A stretch of DNA of 64,000 nt from Clarkia xantiana subsp. parviflora (lineage: Eukaryota > Streptophyta > Magnoliopsida > Myrtales > Onagraceae), in contig JAPTYO010000010.1 of NCBI GenBank assembly GCA_036873135.1, positions 11,198,634-11,262,633 of the forward strand. Reading direction: 5' to 3'. Under the pieces are notes generated by a model. The model had not been told where the DNA came from, did not search any database, and was given only the letters and a program-made list of their open reading frames with translations. Shown in pieces: positions 11,131-21,957 of the stretch. The stretch's first letter is position 1; each line of letters begins with the position of its first letter. The position numbers were made by a program, and so were the translations under genes.

Positions 11131-13785
11131 TTACTGCGTACCATTGACTACTACCTTCTCTTGCATGATGGAGTCGACGACTGTTTTTACAAAGGCATTG
11201 AAGCAGTCACTGCAAGTATTGGGCATGAGTGTGCACTCATGTAGCTGCTCGGTACGGTCGGTGTGCGGACAAACCGGACTCGCCAAGTCATGGACATGTG
11301 ATTTCTTGTGTTCCAAGTTACAAGCTGCCAATATGGTATGCGTGGCATCCCTTGCTATTCCTTTGTATACATCAACTCCTGATGGAAAACAGAGAAATAT
11401 CACAACTCCAAATCTAAGAAATGAAATGCCCAAAGCATTTTGTGATACTATTATTGTTACAGTTATGAACCTATAAACCGTCTGAAATTTGATCCATTCG
11501 GGATTTTTGTGTCTGAAGTTCAAAATGTTGATATGGAATGTCTAAAGTTTCACTTTTGTTGAAATTTGGTTTTCCATAAAAAAAAATGCTATTAAAACTG
11601 ACTGAATGATGTGAAATGTCAAAATTGCCCCTTATTCTATTATATTATGTTTACTCCAGCCGGCGACCACCACCAAAACAACAGCCACCGCCACCACAAC
11701 TCCGGCGACCAGCCACCACCCTACTACGGCGACCAGCCACCACCCTACTAGGGGCAATTTTGAGATTTATTTTTTTATTGGGTCATATGACAAGCACATG
11801 ACCAAATTCTGTCAATTTTAACTTCAAATTTGGACGGTTATATCAAATTTCAACAAAAGTGAAACTTCATATATTCTATATCAACCTTTTAAACTTCAGA
11901 CACCAAAATTTAATATGGACAAACTTTAAACAGTTTATAGGTTCTTAAAATATATTGTTACCTATGCGCTTGCTTCTGGTGAGTAGTAGCTTCAGGTTGA
12001 GCTTAACAAGTGACTGAATCTCGCATTTTGCACCGTCATCGGGATCTTTTGAAGAAGAAGAAGCCTCTTTTGACTTACATTCTTCCTTTGGAATATGCTT
12101 AATGCCCGAGGAGGTGCTCGGATCAGGGTGTGCAGTAAAAGAAGATGGCGATCCTCCTTGCACGAGTTCTTTCAGGTTAGACCTAACGATGGAGCTACTA
12201 CAACCCGAAATCCCGACTCCTTGACTATTACTGCACGGAATCTTTCCCGATGAAGAAGATTCAGCTCTAATTCCTACTCTTGATTGATGCATCCTCTTAA
12301 TGATAAACTTGTCTTCACTTCTCTTTCCTGTTATGACAGGAGTTTTGGAGTTTCCATCTCGGTTTCCAACATAATCATGCTTAGTTTGCATTGCAATTGT
12401 TAATCCACCATCTCTACGACGAGTATCCGGTTGTCTCATCGAAGATCCTGAAGCTTTTGTGCTATTAGATGGTGCAATGCGATGAAGAGCACTGCTTGAT
12501 GAACTTGAGGCTTTTTGTCTATGCTTGGCAATATCAAGCATCTTCCAGGCCCTCTCAACATCGATAGAAACTTTGTGAAGGGAAGCAACATCTGGTTTAC
12601 TACCACTAGAAGACGGGTTTCCAGAATTTTCCTGTCCAGATGAACTGGGAGGAGTCGGGGCAAAGTTTGCAGACCCTCGTCTAAAGGAATCCCAATTGTT
12701 ACGTAGTATTTGTATACGATTATGCACATCTCGGCATCGATGTCTTGTCCTTGCAACAACATTAGCTGCTACTGTTCGATTAGTGTTCTCTCTGATTCGG
12801 GGACACGTCTCTTCTGTCTCCTGATCACGATCAGATACAATATCTCTTGCGGTCAAGGGACGTGTCATCCTCGTTGCTCTGTTATCAGTATCAGCGCTCG
12901 AACTACACTGGCGCATAATCCTTGGAACAGAAACAATGGTATCTCCAGCTGGAATCTCAGAATGTTCACCACCATCATCACTTTCTTCAGCATCGGCCTG
13001 TGCTTCCTTCATGATGGTGCATTCACGGCAAAACCAATCACCTGAGGGCACAGTGTGACCCAATCCAACACAGAATGTATGGGCAGCTGAATCGCAGAGG
13101 TCACACAGTAGCAGAAAGCATTCATCTTCTATTCCATGACAAACACAACACTTGGTTTCCGCATAAGGATCGAAAGTTCTTGAATCGTCAGCCTGAAAAG
13201 TTTTTTGAATTATCTTATCAGGAAAAAATTGACAAAGCTTCCACTGTGAAACCCTAGAAAACGATTTCTGACAATTGGATAGATCGGAAAATCAAAGTCA
13301 TAATATCGAGTTTCAACACACCAGAATCCATAATCGAGCATCTGCTATCACTAATTCGAAGAAAACTGCAGCAGATCCATCCATAATCTATTTGGATTGA
13401 ATTTATGCTTTCAATACAGTGGGATACTGAAGATATTTATACAAACCTGATCGCGCGGTGGGACAGTGACGATCCTCTCAGTGGAGAAAACGCCATCCTT
13501 GGGGGGTCTGCGGATGGAGGAGAACCTCTGCTTGCACAACGGGCATCTCGTCTCCACCTTAGCCCACTCCATGATGCACAGGAAGCAGAAGTAGTGGTTG
13601 CAGCTGTCGATTTCTCCCCGAATTGTCTTCCCGTTTTCCGACGATAGGCAGATTCCGCAGCAATCATCGCTGTCGCCGCCGTCCTTATTGCAGGAATCCT
13701 TGGCGACCGGCGGTGAAGTCAGGGTTTTCAGGCGCTTGTTGGGAGAAGTCGGGGAAGAGGAGCCGCGCGTTTCGCGACGCGCCAT
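11131..13785 (-). CDS. RING and PHD finger protein, probable E3 ubiquitin ligase / chromatin reader
   Basis: Three exons: 13785-13447, 13192-11962 and 11378-11131, all with GT..AG introns and consistent phases, giving 605 residues. Residues 43-84 form a C3HC4 RING (C43, C46, C62, H64, C67, C70, C81, C84). Residues 128-171 form a PHD finger (CCVC, CDLC, H151, C154, then WFCREC). A long Ser-rich, charged middle follows. The last ~80 residues (with DATHTILAACNLEH, TLMPNTCSDCF and VVDSIM) form the conserved tail I know from plant PHD/RING proteins. RING fingers recruit E2 enzymes and PHD fingers often bind histone H3 tails, so a nuclear ligase is likely. The substrate is unknown. Intron 2 is mostly a transposon. 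Confidence 0.88.
11461..11952. mobile_element. MULE-like foldback element inside intron 2
   Basis: The ends are inverted repeats: GAACCTATAAACCGT at 11467 and its counterpart ending at 11944. Inner arms share AATTTCAACAAAAGTGAAA. The centre is GC-rich with CCACCACC and CGGCGACC repeats. The 9-bp duplication TATTGTTAC lies at 11452-11460 and 11953-11961. Nine-base duplications are typical of Mutator-like elements. Without it the intron would be about 80 nt. Confidence 0.8.
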
Positions 13786-14399
13786 CGCAGTCCCGCGAGA
13801 ATGGATTGTTTTGTTCGGACTTAGAAGTCTCCGTGTCGTCTTTTTACCCGCCTCGGAAGAAAGTTAGGTATCTTCGTTAATTACAAGAACATTACACAAG
13901 ACTTTCATAACCCAATTCAGATATAAGCCCAATAAAGCACGTTCAGAGCCCAAACCAAGCCCACTTCCATACATTTGCTAGTTTTTTTTTTGGGCCAATA
14001 TACATTGCTAGATTTGATTCAAAGGTTAATTTCATGAAATTGTTAGTTGATATTTCATCAGTCAAACTAATTGTTACTCGAACTTAATTTTAGAATATTT
14101 TACTAGCTTAGCTCATGTTTATACTTTACAAGCTTTATTATGATTGTCAAAATCACACATACGTTGCACACGTGATTAATAAAATATCTAGCAATTTGTT
14201 TGACCGTTCAAACATCAGTTAGCAATTTGTCGAATTGCTTAAATACAAATTAACAATTTGATGTATTTTTATTCATCACGTACTAGACAAGTGATCAATT
14301 AAGTCTAAATTAGATAGAAATCCTAATATGGTTAGCAATTTTTACACATAAAATTAGAACAAAAAAAATGTTTTAAAAAAATCGACAAACAATTTATTG
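13786..14399. other. Upstream region of the RING-PHD gene, then AT-rich repeats
   Basis: The first ~100 bp should hold the promoter and 5' UTR of the minus-strand gene. From about 14030 to 14380 there are loosely repeated phrases of the AGCAATTTG / AACAATTTG type, resembling decayed arms of an inverted-repeat element. No coding sequence is seen. Confidence 0.45.
13982..13999. repeat. Micro-insertion: poly(T)-GGGCC tail with target duplication
   Basis: Eighteen nucleotides ((T)n then GGGCCAAT) separate ATACATTTGCTAG (13969-13981) from ATACATTGCTAG (14000-14011). Read on the minus strand it is a GGCCC-poly(A) tail. It fits a target-primed insertion of an almost fully truncated L1 element. Confidence 0.7.
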
Positions 14400-14562
14400 A
14401 ACCACCAGCAGTGGTGGTCTAGTGGTTAAGAGCGCTTACTCCCATGTAGTTTGTGTTCGAGGTCTCAGATTCGAGACCCCTCAGGGGTGTCACCTCGCGG
14501 TGAATTGTTTAAAATATATCAGGTCCCGCCTGGCCCATACACCGCGTCAAACAGCGTGAGAG
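14400..14562 (+). repeat. tRNA-derived SINE, split by a Copia insertion
   Basis: An A-box-like TGGTCTAGTGG (14415-14425) and a B-box-like GATTCGAGACC (14468-14478) have the spacing of an internal Pol III promoter. The body continues to 14562, where the Copia element begins. The sequence resumes at 19677 after the GAGAG duplication. It is related to the degenerate copy at about 10238-10390. It is too diverged to be a tRNA gene. Confidence 0.7.
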
Positions 14563-14707
14563 TGAGATAAACCTTCAAGAATTCATTCATCGATCAAAAA
14601 TACAGAGAGGTAAAGCTTCTATATATAGCAATTAGTACAGCAACAGACTTAACTACCATACTTTTGAGTATTTACAATTTGACCCCCCAACTATCTATAC
14701 TGTTACA
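14563..14707 (-). repeat. 3' LTR of the 5.1-kb Copia element
   Basis: A 145-bp LTR that reads TGTAACAGTATAGATAG... to ...TTTATCTCA on the minus strand. It is about 96% identical by eye to 19533-19676. Confidence 0.9.
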
Positions 14708-14722
14708 TACTTCTACATGCTA

Positions 14723-17293
14723 TTACTTTTCTTCCTCCCCTGCTTCTTCCTTCATCTTCTTACTGACAGAATCTGCAGAGAACAAATTCTTCAAACCAAA
14801 GTCATCAAGCAGAATCTGAAGCTGTTGTCTTCCCAATGACTTAGTAAGCAGATCTGCAAGTTGCAATTTAGAAGCAACATGAGTGGTATCAATGATTCCT
14901 TCGATCAAACCATTCCTCACACTATGACAATCTATCTCTATATGCTTTGTTCTCTCATGGAACATAGGATTAGCTGCAATTTGAATCGTAGCTTTGCTAT
15001 CACTCCTCAAATCAGTGGCTCCATTCTGTGCAAATCCTAGCTCCTTTAATAAACCACGCAACCATATGATTTCTGACAGAGCCATTCTCATACTTCTGTA
15101 TTCTGCTTCTGCACTTGAGAGAGAAACTGTCTTCTGCTTCTTCGATTTCCAAGACACCATTGCTTTTCCAAGCTTTATGCAAAATCCAGTGACTGACTTC
15201 CTTGATACTGAGCAAGTAGCCCAATCACTATCGCAATAAGCAATCATAGAATCCAGAGAGTTCTCTGATGGAAAGAACAACCCAAAACCTGGACTTCCCT
15301 TGAGATATCGTACAACCCTCAGTGCTGCTGTCATATGAGACTGCTTGGGACCATGGATGAACTGACTAAGGTGTTGAACTGGATAAGCAATGTCTGGCCT
15401 CGTCATTGTGAGATACAAAAGCCTCCCAACAATTCTTCTATAAGCTTCAACATCTACCAAAGCATTATCATCTCTATTCAAGTTGAAATATTCATCATAC
15501 TCAATGGTGGTAAGTCTTTGATTCTGCTCCATGGGCGTTAAAGCATCCTTCCCTTCTAAGAGGCCTGCATCTGCAATCAACTCCAAACAGTACTTCCTTT
15601 GATTCAAAACTATCCTTTCCTTTGATCGAGCAACTTCTAATCCCAGAAAATATCTCATTTCACCAAGATCTTTGAGTTTAAAATGCTCCTTCAAAATCTT
15701 CTTCAGCTCATCTATCATAGGCTGGCTTGAACCATTAATCATCAAATCATCTATGTATACAAGTATGTGTACCTGTTTCCCATTGTGAAATTTGCTGAAA
15801 AGAGAGTGATCAAATAAGCTCTGTGAATAACCCTCTTTTACCAAGCACTTAGTCAACTTGATGTTCCACTGTCGAGACGCTTGTTTCAAGCCATATAATG
15901 ACTTTACCAATCTGCATACACGTCTCTTCCCTTCTGACTGCCTTCCATACCCTTGTGGAACCTCCATGTACACCTCCTCGGGTAAGTCTCCTTGGAGAAA
16001 TGCATTACTAATATCCATTTGAAACAATGGCCACTTCTGAGCAGCTGCAATACTCAGAATAATCCTGACAGTTACCATCTTGATCACAGGAGAGAATGTT
16101 TCTTTAAAATCTATCCCCTCTACCTGGGTGTATCCCTTGGCCACCAAGCGTGCTTTATACCTCTCAATGGATCCATCTGAGTTATATTTCACCTTGTACA
16201 CCCATTTACATCCTATGGGTTTCTTGCCTTCTGGGAGCTCCACCAATTCCCAAATATTGTTCTCCTCCAATGCATCAATCTCTTGTTGCATAGCAGCCTT
16301 CCACTTGTTATCTTTGGCAGCTTCAGCAAAAGTCACTGGTTCCCTCACCTTTTCCAAAGAGCCAAGAAAACACCTATACTCCTTAGAGATAAGAGAATAA
16401 TCAAGTGCCTTACACATCATGATATAATCTCTCTGCCAACGAGGTTTCTGAACAAGTCTTCCTGATCTCGTTGTGGGTATAGAAGCTGCTGGAGGATTAA
16501 CAACGGGTGCACCATCGAGTGCATCAGGTGCAACAATGGATGTATCGAGAACATCAGGTGCTACAGCAGGTGCAACATCGAGTGCACCATCGAGAGCATC
16601 AGTAGGAGTAGCAGAAGCATCAGGCGCATAGACATCATGTGTAGCATCAGAGGCATGTGCTACATCATGTTCAACATCAGCAACAACACTAGACGCAGCA
16701 TCAGGTGCAGCATCAAAGTCACACTTCGAAAACAACATGTCATCATGAAGTGGTAACCCAATGTCAAGCTCATCTGCAAAATCCTGGATAGATGATGAGG
16801 GAAAACGAGTCCTCAAATCAAGCACCTCCTTTGCTTTGAATGGGAACACATCTTCTCGAAAAACCACATCCCTGCTGACAAACAATTTCCTTGTGCTTAA
16901 ATTGAAAAGTGTGTAGCCCTTCTGTGTAGTAGAGTATCCCAGCATGACAGATGCAATTGATCTTGGCTGAAATTTGTCTGCAGCATGCACATCCACTGCA
17001 AAACAAAAGCACCCAAAAACTCTAAGATGCTTATAAGATGCTTTTGAACCATGCAGCACCTCATAAGGTATTTGTCCATTAATTGCAGAAGATGACATCA
17101 AGTTGAGAAGATAGGCTGCTGTTACCACACAATAACCCCACAAATTATCAGGAAGAGATGCCTCAAACTTCAAAGCTCTAGCAACGCACAGTAGAGACCT
17201 GTGTTTCCTCTCCACAATACCATTCTGTTGTGGAGTCTTTACACAACTTGTTTGATGAACAATCTCTAGAGAACTAAACAATTCTCTCATCAT
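14723..17293 (-). pseudogene. Copia integrase end, reverse transcriptase and RNase H
   Basis: An 856-codon frame covers the end of the integrase core (TPQQNGIVERKHR), then a spacer unusually rich in Asp, Ala and Val. The reverse transcriptase follows (KWVYKVKYNSDGS, QMDISNAFLQGDL, catalytic YIDD) and then RNase H (DSDWA, SSAEAEYRSM, DSKATIQIA). The C-terminus is Lys/Glu-rich. The catalytic motifs of RT and RNase H look intact; the integrase is split from its start by a frameshift and a TGA at 17330-17332. Confidence 0.9.
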
Positions 17294-17340
17294 CTTATTA
17301 CAGAACTCACTTCCATTATCACTGCGAAATCACTGAACTT

Positions 17341-18606
17341 TCAGCTCAAACTGAGTCTGCACCAAGGAAATAAAATGCTTACATTCAACACCACTTCATC
17401 CTTCGTTCTCAATAAGCAAAGCCGTGTAGCTCTACTAAAATCATCGACAATTGTTAAGAAAAATCTGAATCCATCAATTGTTTTAACCCTGTAAGGCCCC
17501 CAAATATCGAGGTGAACCAAAGCAAATATTCTTTTGGATTGAGAAATGTTGGAAGGAAAAGACAACCGAGTTTGTTTAGCTAAAGGACAAATATTGCATC
17601 CTTTGATTTCCTCTTCTGATCCAGAGTTAAAAGAGAAAAGAAACTTCAATTGAGAAGGAGACATATGCCCCATTCTTCTATGCCACAGAGCTATCTCTCC
17701 TGAATTTGCTCCAAACTTTGTCTTCATCACCTTCACAGCATCACCATTACACTCAGTCTTCAAGATGTAGAGTCCATCATGCAGAATACCAGTCCCCACA
17801 ATCTTCCCATTTAAGGGGTCTTGAAACACCACCATTTTGTGAAGAAACATCACAGATAAACCGAGATCTTGAATCAACTGAGAGATGGATATCATATTAT
17901 ACTTAAATTCAGGAGCATATAGCACTCTTTGTAAAGACAAAGACTCATCAATCACACAAGACCCAAGGTGAGTGACAGGAGAAGAATTTCCATTAGGCAG
18001 CTGTACATACTTGTGTGTTGAATGATTCTGTACTAAATCAACTAACCATTCTTTATGGCAAGTCATGTGGTGAGATGCTCCACTATCTATGATCCAATGA
18101 CTACTCGTAGTACCATATACTGAACCACAGAAAGGAGTTGCAATAATACCTGTCAAGTTAACCTTAACATCTGTGTCTGCACATGCTTTGCTTGTGTTAG
18201 CAAGCTGCTTCTGTGTGTTTTTCATCTGCAAAATGTACTGCATAGCTAATGCCATTTGCTCAGGAGAAAGTGGATTGCTGATACTACTACCAATACTGCC
18301 ATCATCATTGCTTCCAAACTGAGCATTATTGACCATTCCTGCATTTCTCTCAGCATTTCTCCTCCTAATGTGCTCAGGTGAACCATTCTTTTTCCAACAG
18401 TGGTCCTCATCGTGACCCTTCTTGCTGCAAAAGGTACAAACCAACTGTCTCCTATCCTGCTTAGAAGCATTGGAAGCATTAGAAGCTCCTCCGTGATTGA
18501 CAGAACGATTAGAGCTTCCAGAATTGTTGTGAGAACCAGCAGTATATAGTGCAGACAACCCTCCCAAATTCTTGTCAGCAAATCCATCTGCAACACAGCC
18601 CATCAC
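17341..18606 (-). pseudogene. Copia zinc knuckle, protease and integrase start
   Basis: In order the frame shows a CCHC knuckle (CTFCSKKGHDEDHC), the aspartic protease motif DSGASHHM, a GAG-pre-integrase segment (LWHRRMGHMS) and the first part of the integrase core (HLDIWGPY... VDDFSRATR). The frame is then lost by a one-base shift between about 17380 and 17420, and it terminates at 17341. Confidence 0.9.
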
Positions 18607-18612
18607 AGCTCT

Positions 18613-19395
18613 CTAACTCTCTTCTTGTGTCAGTACAGAATATGCAAGATTCAAAGATGGCAACAGATGCATCATGAGGAGATTAGTTCTCACACTGCTG
18701 AAAGTTTCATTCAATCCATTAAGGAATTGAATCAACTTTTGTTTGTCTCTGCTTGCAACTACATTCGAGGAAACTATGCAATCACCACACAAAGATTCAT
18801 CATCTACAGCTGCCAATTCATCCCAAATCATCTTCATCCTTTCATAGTAATCAACAATAGCCAAATTTCCTTGTTTAACATGATACAATTCACGACTCAG
18901 CTGGAAAATCCTAGCGCCATCAATCTTATTGAATTTCTCACGAAGATCTCTCCAAATAGCTAAGGCCGAAGTATTGTAGACTAAACTATGCATTGCAGCT
19001 CTAGTCAACCAGCCCTTAACGATAACATTGTATCTATCCCAACGGAAACGGAGATTCTCAGGCACTGATTCTCTCAAGCAACTTCCATCAACAAAACACA
19101 GTTTATTCTTACCAAGAAGTGCATCTGACATAGCACGAACCCAAACCTGGTAGTTGTTGCTGCATGTGAGCTGCACATCAATCTGCAGTGAGCCTGGTCC
19201 ATCAGTTGGATGAAGATACAGACGATCCTCAATTCCAAGCTCAAGAGGCAAAACACGATCTGTGGTGGTAGCAGCTGGATTAGCTCCATTTGCTCCAATT
19301 GGAGTCGTCGGTGAACCATAATGAACTCCCCTCCCAATTCCAGCTCCTCTCCCAGCTGAATTGACTCCGAGCGAAGGCCATTCTCCATTACTCAT
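18613..19395 (-). pseudogene. Copia gag (UBN2-type) portion
   Basis: This 260-codon frame is the gag region: TCSNNYQVWVRAMSDALLGK is the usual conserved opening of the UBN2-type gag domain. It ends at a TAG (18613-18615) and the same frame continues directly into the zinc knuckle. The stop is therefore a single in-frame break, either a lesion or, less likely, a readthrough point. Confidence 0.85.
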
Positions 19396-19532
19396 CCCAG
19401 CAGCAGGATCGAAAGGAAAGAATCGAATCGCGATTCGTGACGGCGGGATTGTTCAGACGTGGATCGAATCGCTCCGGCGAACTTCACCAGAAAAACAGTT
19501 AGAATCTTGGAGGCTCTGATACCATGATAAAC

Positions 19533-19676
19533 TGAGATAAACCTTCAAGAATTCATTCATTGATAAAAATACAGAGAGGTAAAGCTGCTATATATAGCAG
19601 TTAGTACAGCAACAGACTTAACTACCATACTTCTGAGTATTTACAATTTGACCCCCAAACTATCTATACTGTTACA
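19533..19676 (-). repeat. 5' LTR of the 5.1-kb Copia element
   Basis: A 144-bp LTR. The tRNA-iMet primer site starts eight nucleotides inside the element. It differs from the other LTR by about five substitutions and one indel. Confidence 0.9.
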
Positions 19677-19681
19677 GAGAG

Positions 19682-20331
19682 TTCTAACATTACGTAGCGG
19701 AATAGGACTAGGTTGCCAAACTCATTCCTTATTTTGGCCCCAAAAAAAAAAATTATAGATTACCCAAACATCTTAAAATCAATTTGATAATTAACCCTAG
19801 ATCCTTTGCCTTCAATTTGTGGGGATACAATTCATATCCATGATTTGATAAGTGCTAAGCCTAAAAATTCGGCAACTCGCTCTTGATATGTCTTTCTCTA
19901 CGTCACTCCTTACGTAAAACGGGAGTTATTAGGTTGATAGTCATCAACAAAAAGACTCGCAGCCAAATTTATCATTTTTACAGAAAAAAACCAAACTAAA
20001 GACAATTCAAAAACGTAAAGGAAACTGCAAAAATGTTTTGATTGATTTGACCGGCTCCTCTCACTATATATATTGTATTTGTATACGCATATCAACTGAT
20101 GTGTTGTTAATCTAGTACCATACCGTAAAAGTTTGGTTAATACCAAATTGTTAACTGAGTTTTTTTAATAAATTACTAACTTACGTTTGAGTACTATACA
20201 AATTGTTATCTAAAGTTTTTGAGATAATATGTGAATTAACTCAAGTTTCTCTTTGTGACCCAAAAGAAGAACCTCACTCAAGTGTATTGAAGTAAAATAA
20301 TTTGAAAATACTTATTCAAATTGCACCACAA
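19682..20331. other. Intergenic DNA between Copia and the first UGT gene
   Basis: No gene is seen. The beginning is the rest of the split SINE. Around 20110-20240 there are phrases such as AAATTGTTAACTGAG typical of decayed inverted-repeat elements. The last part is the 3' flank of the UGT gene. Confidence 0.4.
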
Positions 20332-21957
20332 TTACAGTTTTAGGCTTTTGAGCTCATTAAGTTTCTTTACAAACTCATCTAGATCTTTGGCCGAACTTCC
20401 TTCAAGAGCCCTCATCGATGCCTGTTTCATCTTTTGGGCTTTAACCCTTAGCGGTTCGATACGCATTGCCTCTCTTATTAAATAAGCCAGTTCGACCCGG
20501 TCGGGTACGATCTCGGTTCCTTCACCAACCCTAATGCCCACGCCTAACCCATCCACAATTAATTTCGCGTTTGTGAACTGGTCTGCATTCATAGGCCACG
20601 TCATCATCACTACCCCGGCCGATACTCCCTCCAGTGTCGAGTTCCACCCGCAGTGCGTGAGGAACGCACCCACCGCTCGGTGTCTCAGAATGAGTACCTG
20701 CGGGGCCCAACCTCGTATCACCAGACCCTTCCCGACCACGCGACCCTGGAACTCATCGATTATGGCCTTGTGCTCATCGTCAGGGTCCCTTACGGATAGC
20801 ACGAAGTGGACCCCACTTATCTCTAACCCTGATGTCAGCTCCTTTATCTAATATGAAGTCAGAAATTTATGTTAGTGATATAAGAGAATAAATTTTATTA
20901 TATTCAGTTGAATTAAAATTAAGAATAGAATCTTAGTATATTAATATATCTTATTTAATATAAGAATATGATTAAACAGTTTTAAAAAATTAAAAGATAA
21001 ATATAAAATTATTCAATTTAGTAAAGTTGAGGGCTGCAATTGCATCTGCTTGTCCACCTGATGACGTGTCAACGTCACACGACTGCCGAAGCATATATAA
21101 ACCGCTGACTGGTCGGGGCAGCTGTCGAGCCACGTCAGCACCTCGTGAGGTGGAACAGAGCTGGAACCACCCCGATCGGCGGGAGATTCAACCTCCGGCG
21201 GCAAAAGCGGCCCCACCGCGTAAACCCTGTCGTGTCCGACCTCCCTCTTCATGTATTCCAAGTAGGGTTTCTCGATGTCGGCAAAGGAGTTGTAGACTAA
21301 CCCCCAGCTCGACAAGTTATCAACCATGCAGGTTCTGTGAAATTCCAGAAACGAACTTCGCTGTGGTTTGCTTTCATCATTTTTCAAGTAATCCCTGTAA
21401 ACTTCCGGAATTTGCCACCAGGTGTAGGAGGGACAGTTTGGTAATTTCGGAAAGCTGATGACGTCAGATTCGCTGATTTCAGGAACGTCACGCCACAGGG
21501 AGAAGGAAACTGAGAGGCCGAAAGCGCCGGAAGGGCTAAAAATTACGCGGACGATGCCGAGCTCGGCGGCCAGCGGCTGGGTCCAGCCTAAAAAGAAGTC
21601 GGAGACGATGGCCACCGGCGGTGAGGGGTGTGAACGGAACCATTCGACGATGGCGGCGAAGTGGAGGTCGTAGAGGCCGCGCACGGTGGCTGGGAGGCGG
21701 TTTTCCGTCTGCTGTGGCGGAGAGGGGAGGACAAGAGGTTGGAGCGAGGAGTTGCCGGCGGAGAGGAATGGTTGGAGGAGAGGGAGGTCGGTGGGGGTGA
21801 CGAGGACGGTGAGTGTGAGGCCACGGCGGAGGAGCTGGGCGGCGAGATCGATGATGGGGATGATGTGGCCGGCGGCTGGATAAGGGTACAGGAGAATGTG
21901 GGTGCTGGCGCCGGTCGTCATGGTTTTTGCTTGCTTCAAGCTTTCGGTGCTAGCCAT
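20332..21957 (-). CDS. UDP-glycosyltransferase, UGT89-like (copy 1)
   Basis: Two exons, 21957-21058 and 20847-20332 (intron GTGGAC..TTAG), encode 471 residues. This GT1 enzyme should transfer sugar from UDP-sugar to a small acceptor in the cytosol. The catalytic His is H31 in PAAGHIIP and IVSDFFLGW marks the partner Asp. The 44-residue PSPG box spans residues 347-390 (WAPQ...HCGWNS...DQ), with the terminal Gln usual in glucose users. Phrases such as PPVAIVSDFFLGW and PNCPSYTWWQIP, and the Ser-rich KDLDEF tail, match the UGT89 family, whose known members act on flavonols and hydroxybenzoates. The acceptor cannot be read from sequence. I chose MASTES as start; the in-frame codons upstream are not conserved in copy 2. 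It is a tandem duplicate of the gene at 23495-25009. Confidence 0.92.

Larger units (their letters stand above)
14563..19676 (-). mobile_element. Copia LTR retrotransposon, nearly intact, short LTRs
   Basis: A 5.1-kb minus-strand element with 145- and 144-bp LTRs (14563-14707 and 19533-19676), flanked by the 5-bp duplication GAGAG (14558-14562 and 19677-19681). The primer site complementary to initiator tRNA, TGGTATCAGAGCC, is at 19512-19524. The coding region runs gag, zinc knuckle, protease, integrase, reverse transcriptase, RNase H, the Copia order. It is interrupted by in-frame stops at 18613-18615 and 17330-17332 and by a frameshift between about 17380 and 17420. The LTRs differ at about six positions, so the insertion is not brand new. 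Confidence 0.95.

Noticed and set aside
11039..11476. A 145-codon plus-strand frame
   Set aside because: It is antisense to the last exon of the RING-PHD gene, whose minus frame has conserved motifs.
14415..14478. A tRNA gene suggested by A and B boxes
   Set aside because: No acceptor stem or anticodon arm can be built; it is a tRNA-derived SINE.
18613..18615. Programmed readthrough of the TAG after Copia gag
   Set aside because: Possible in principle, but the element also has a frameshift and another stop in integrase, so simple decay is more likely.
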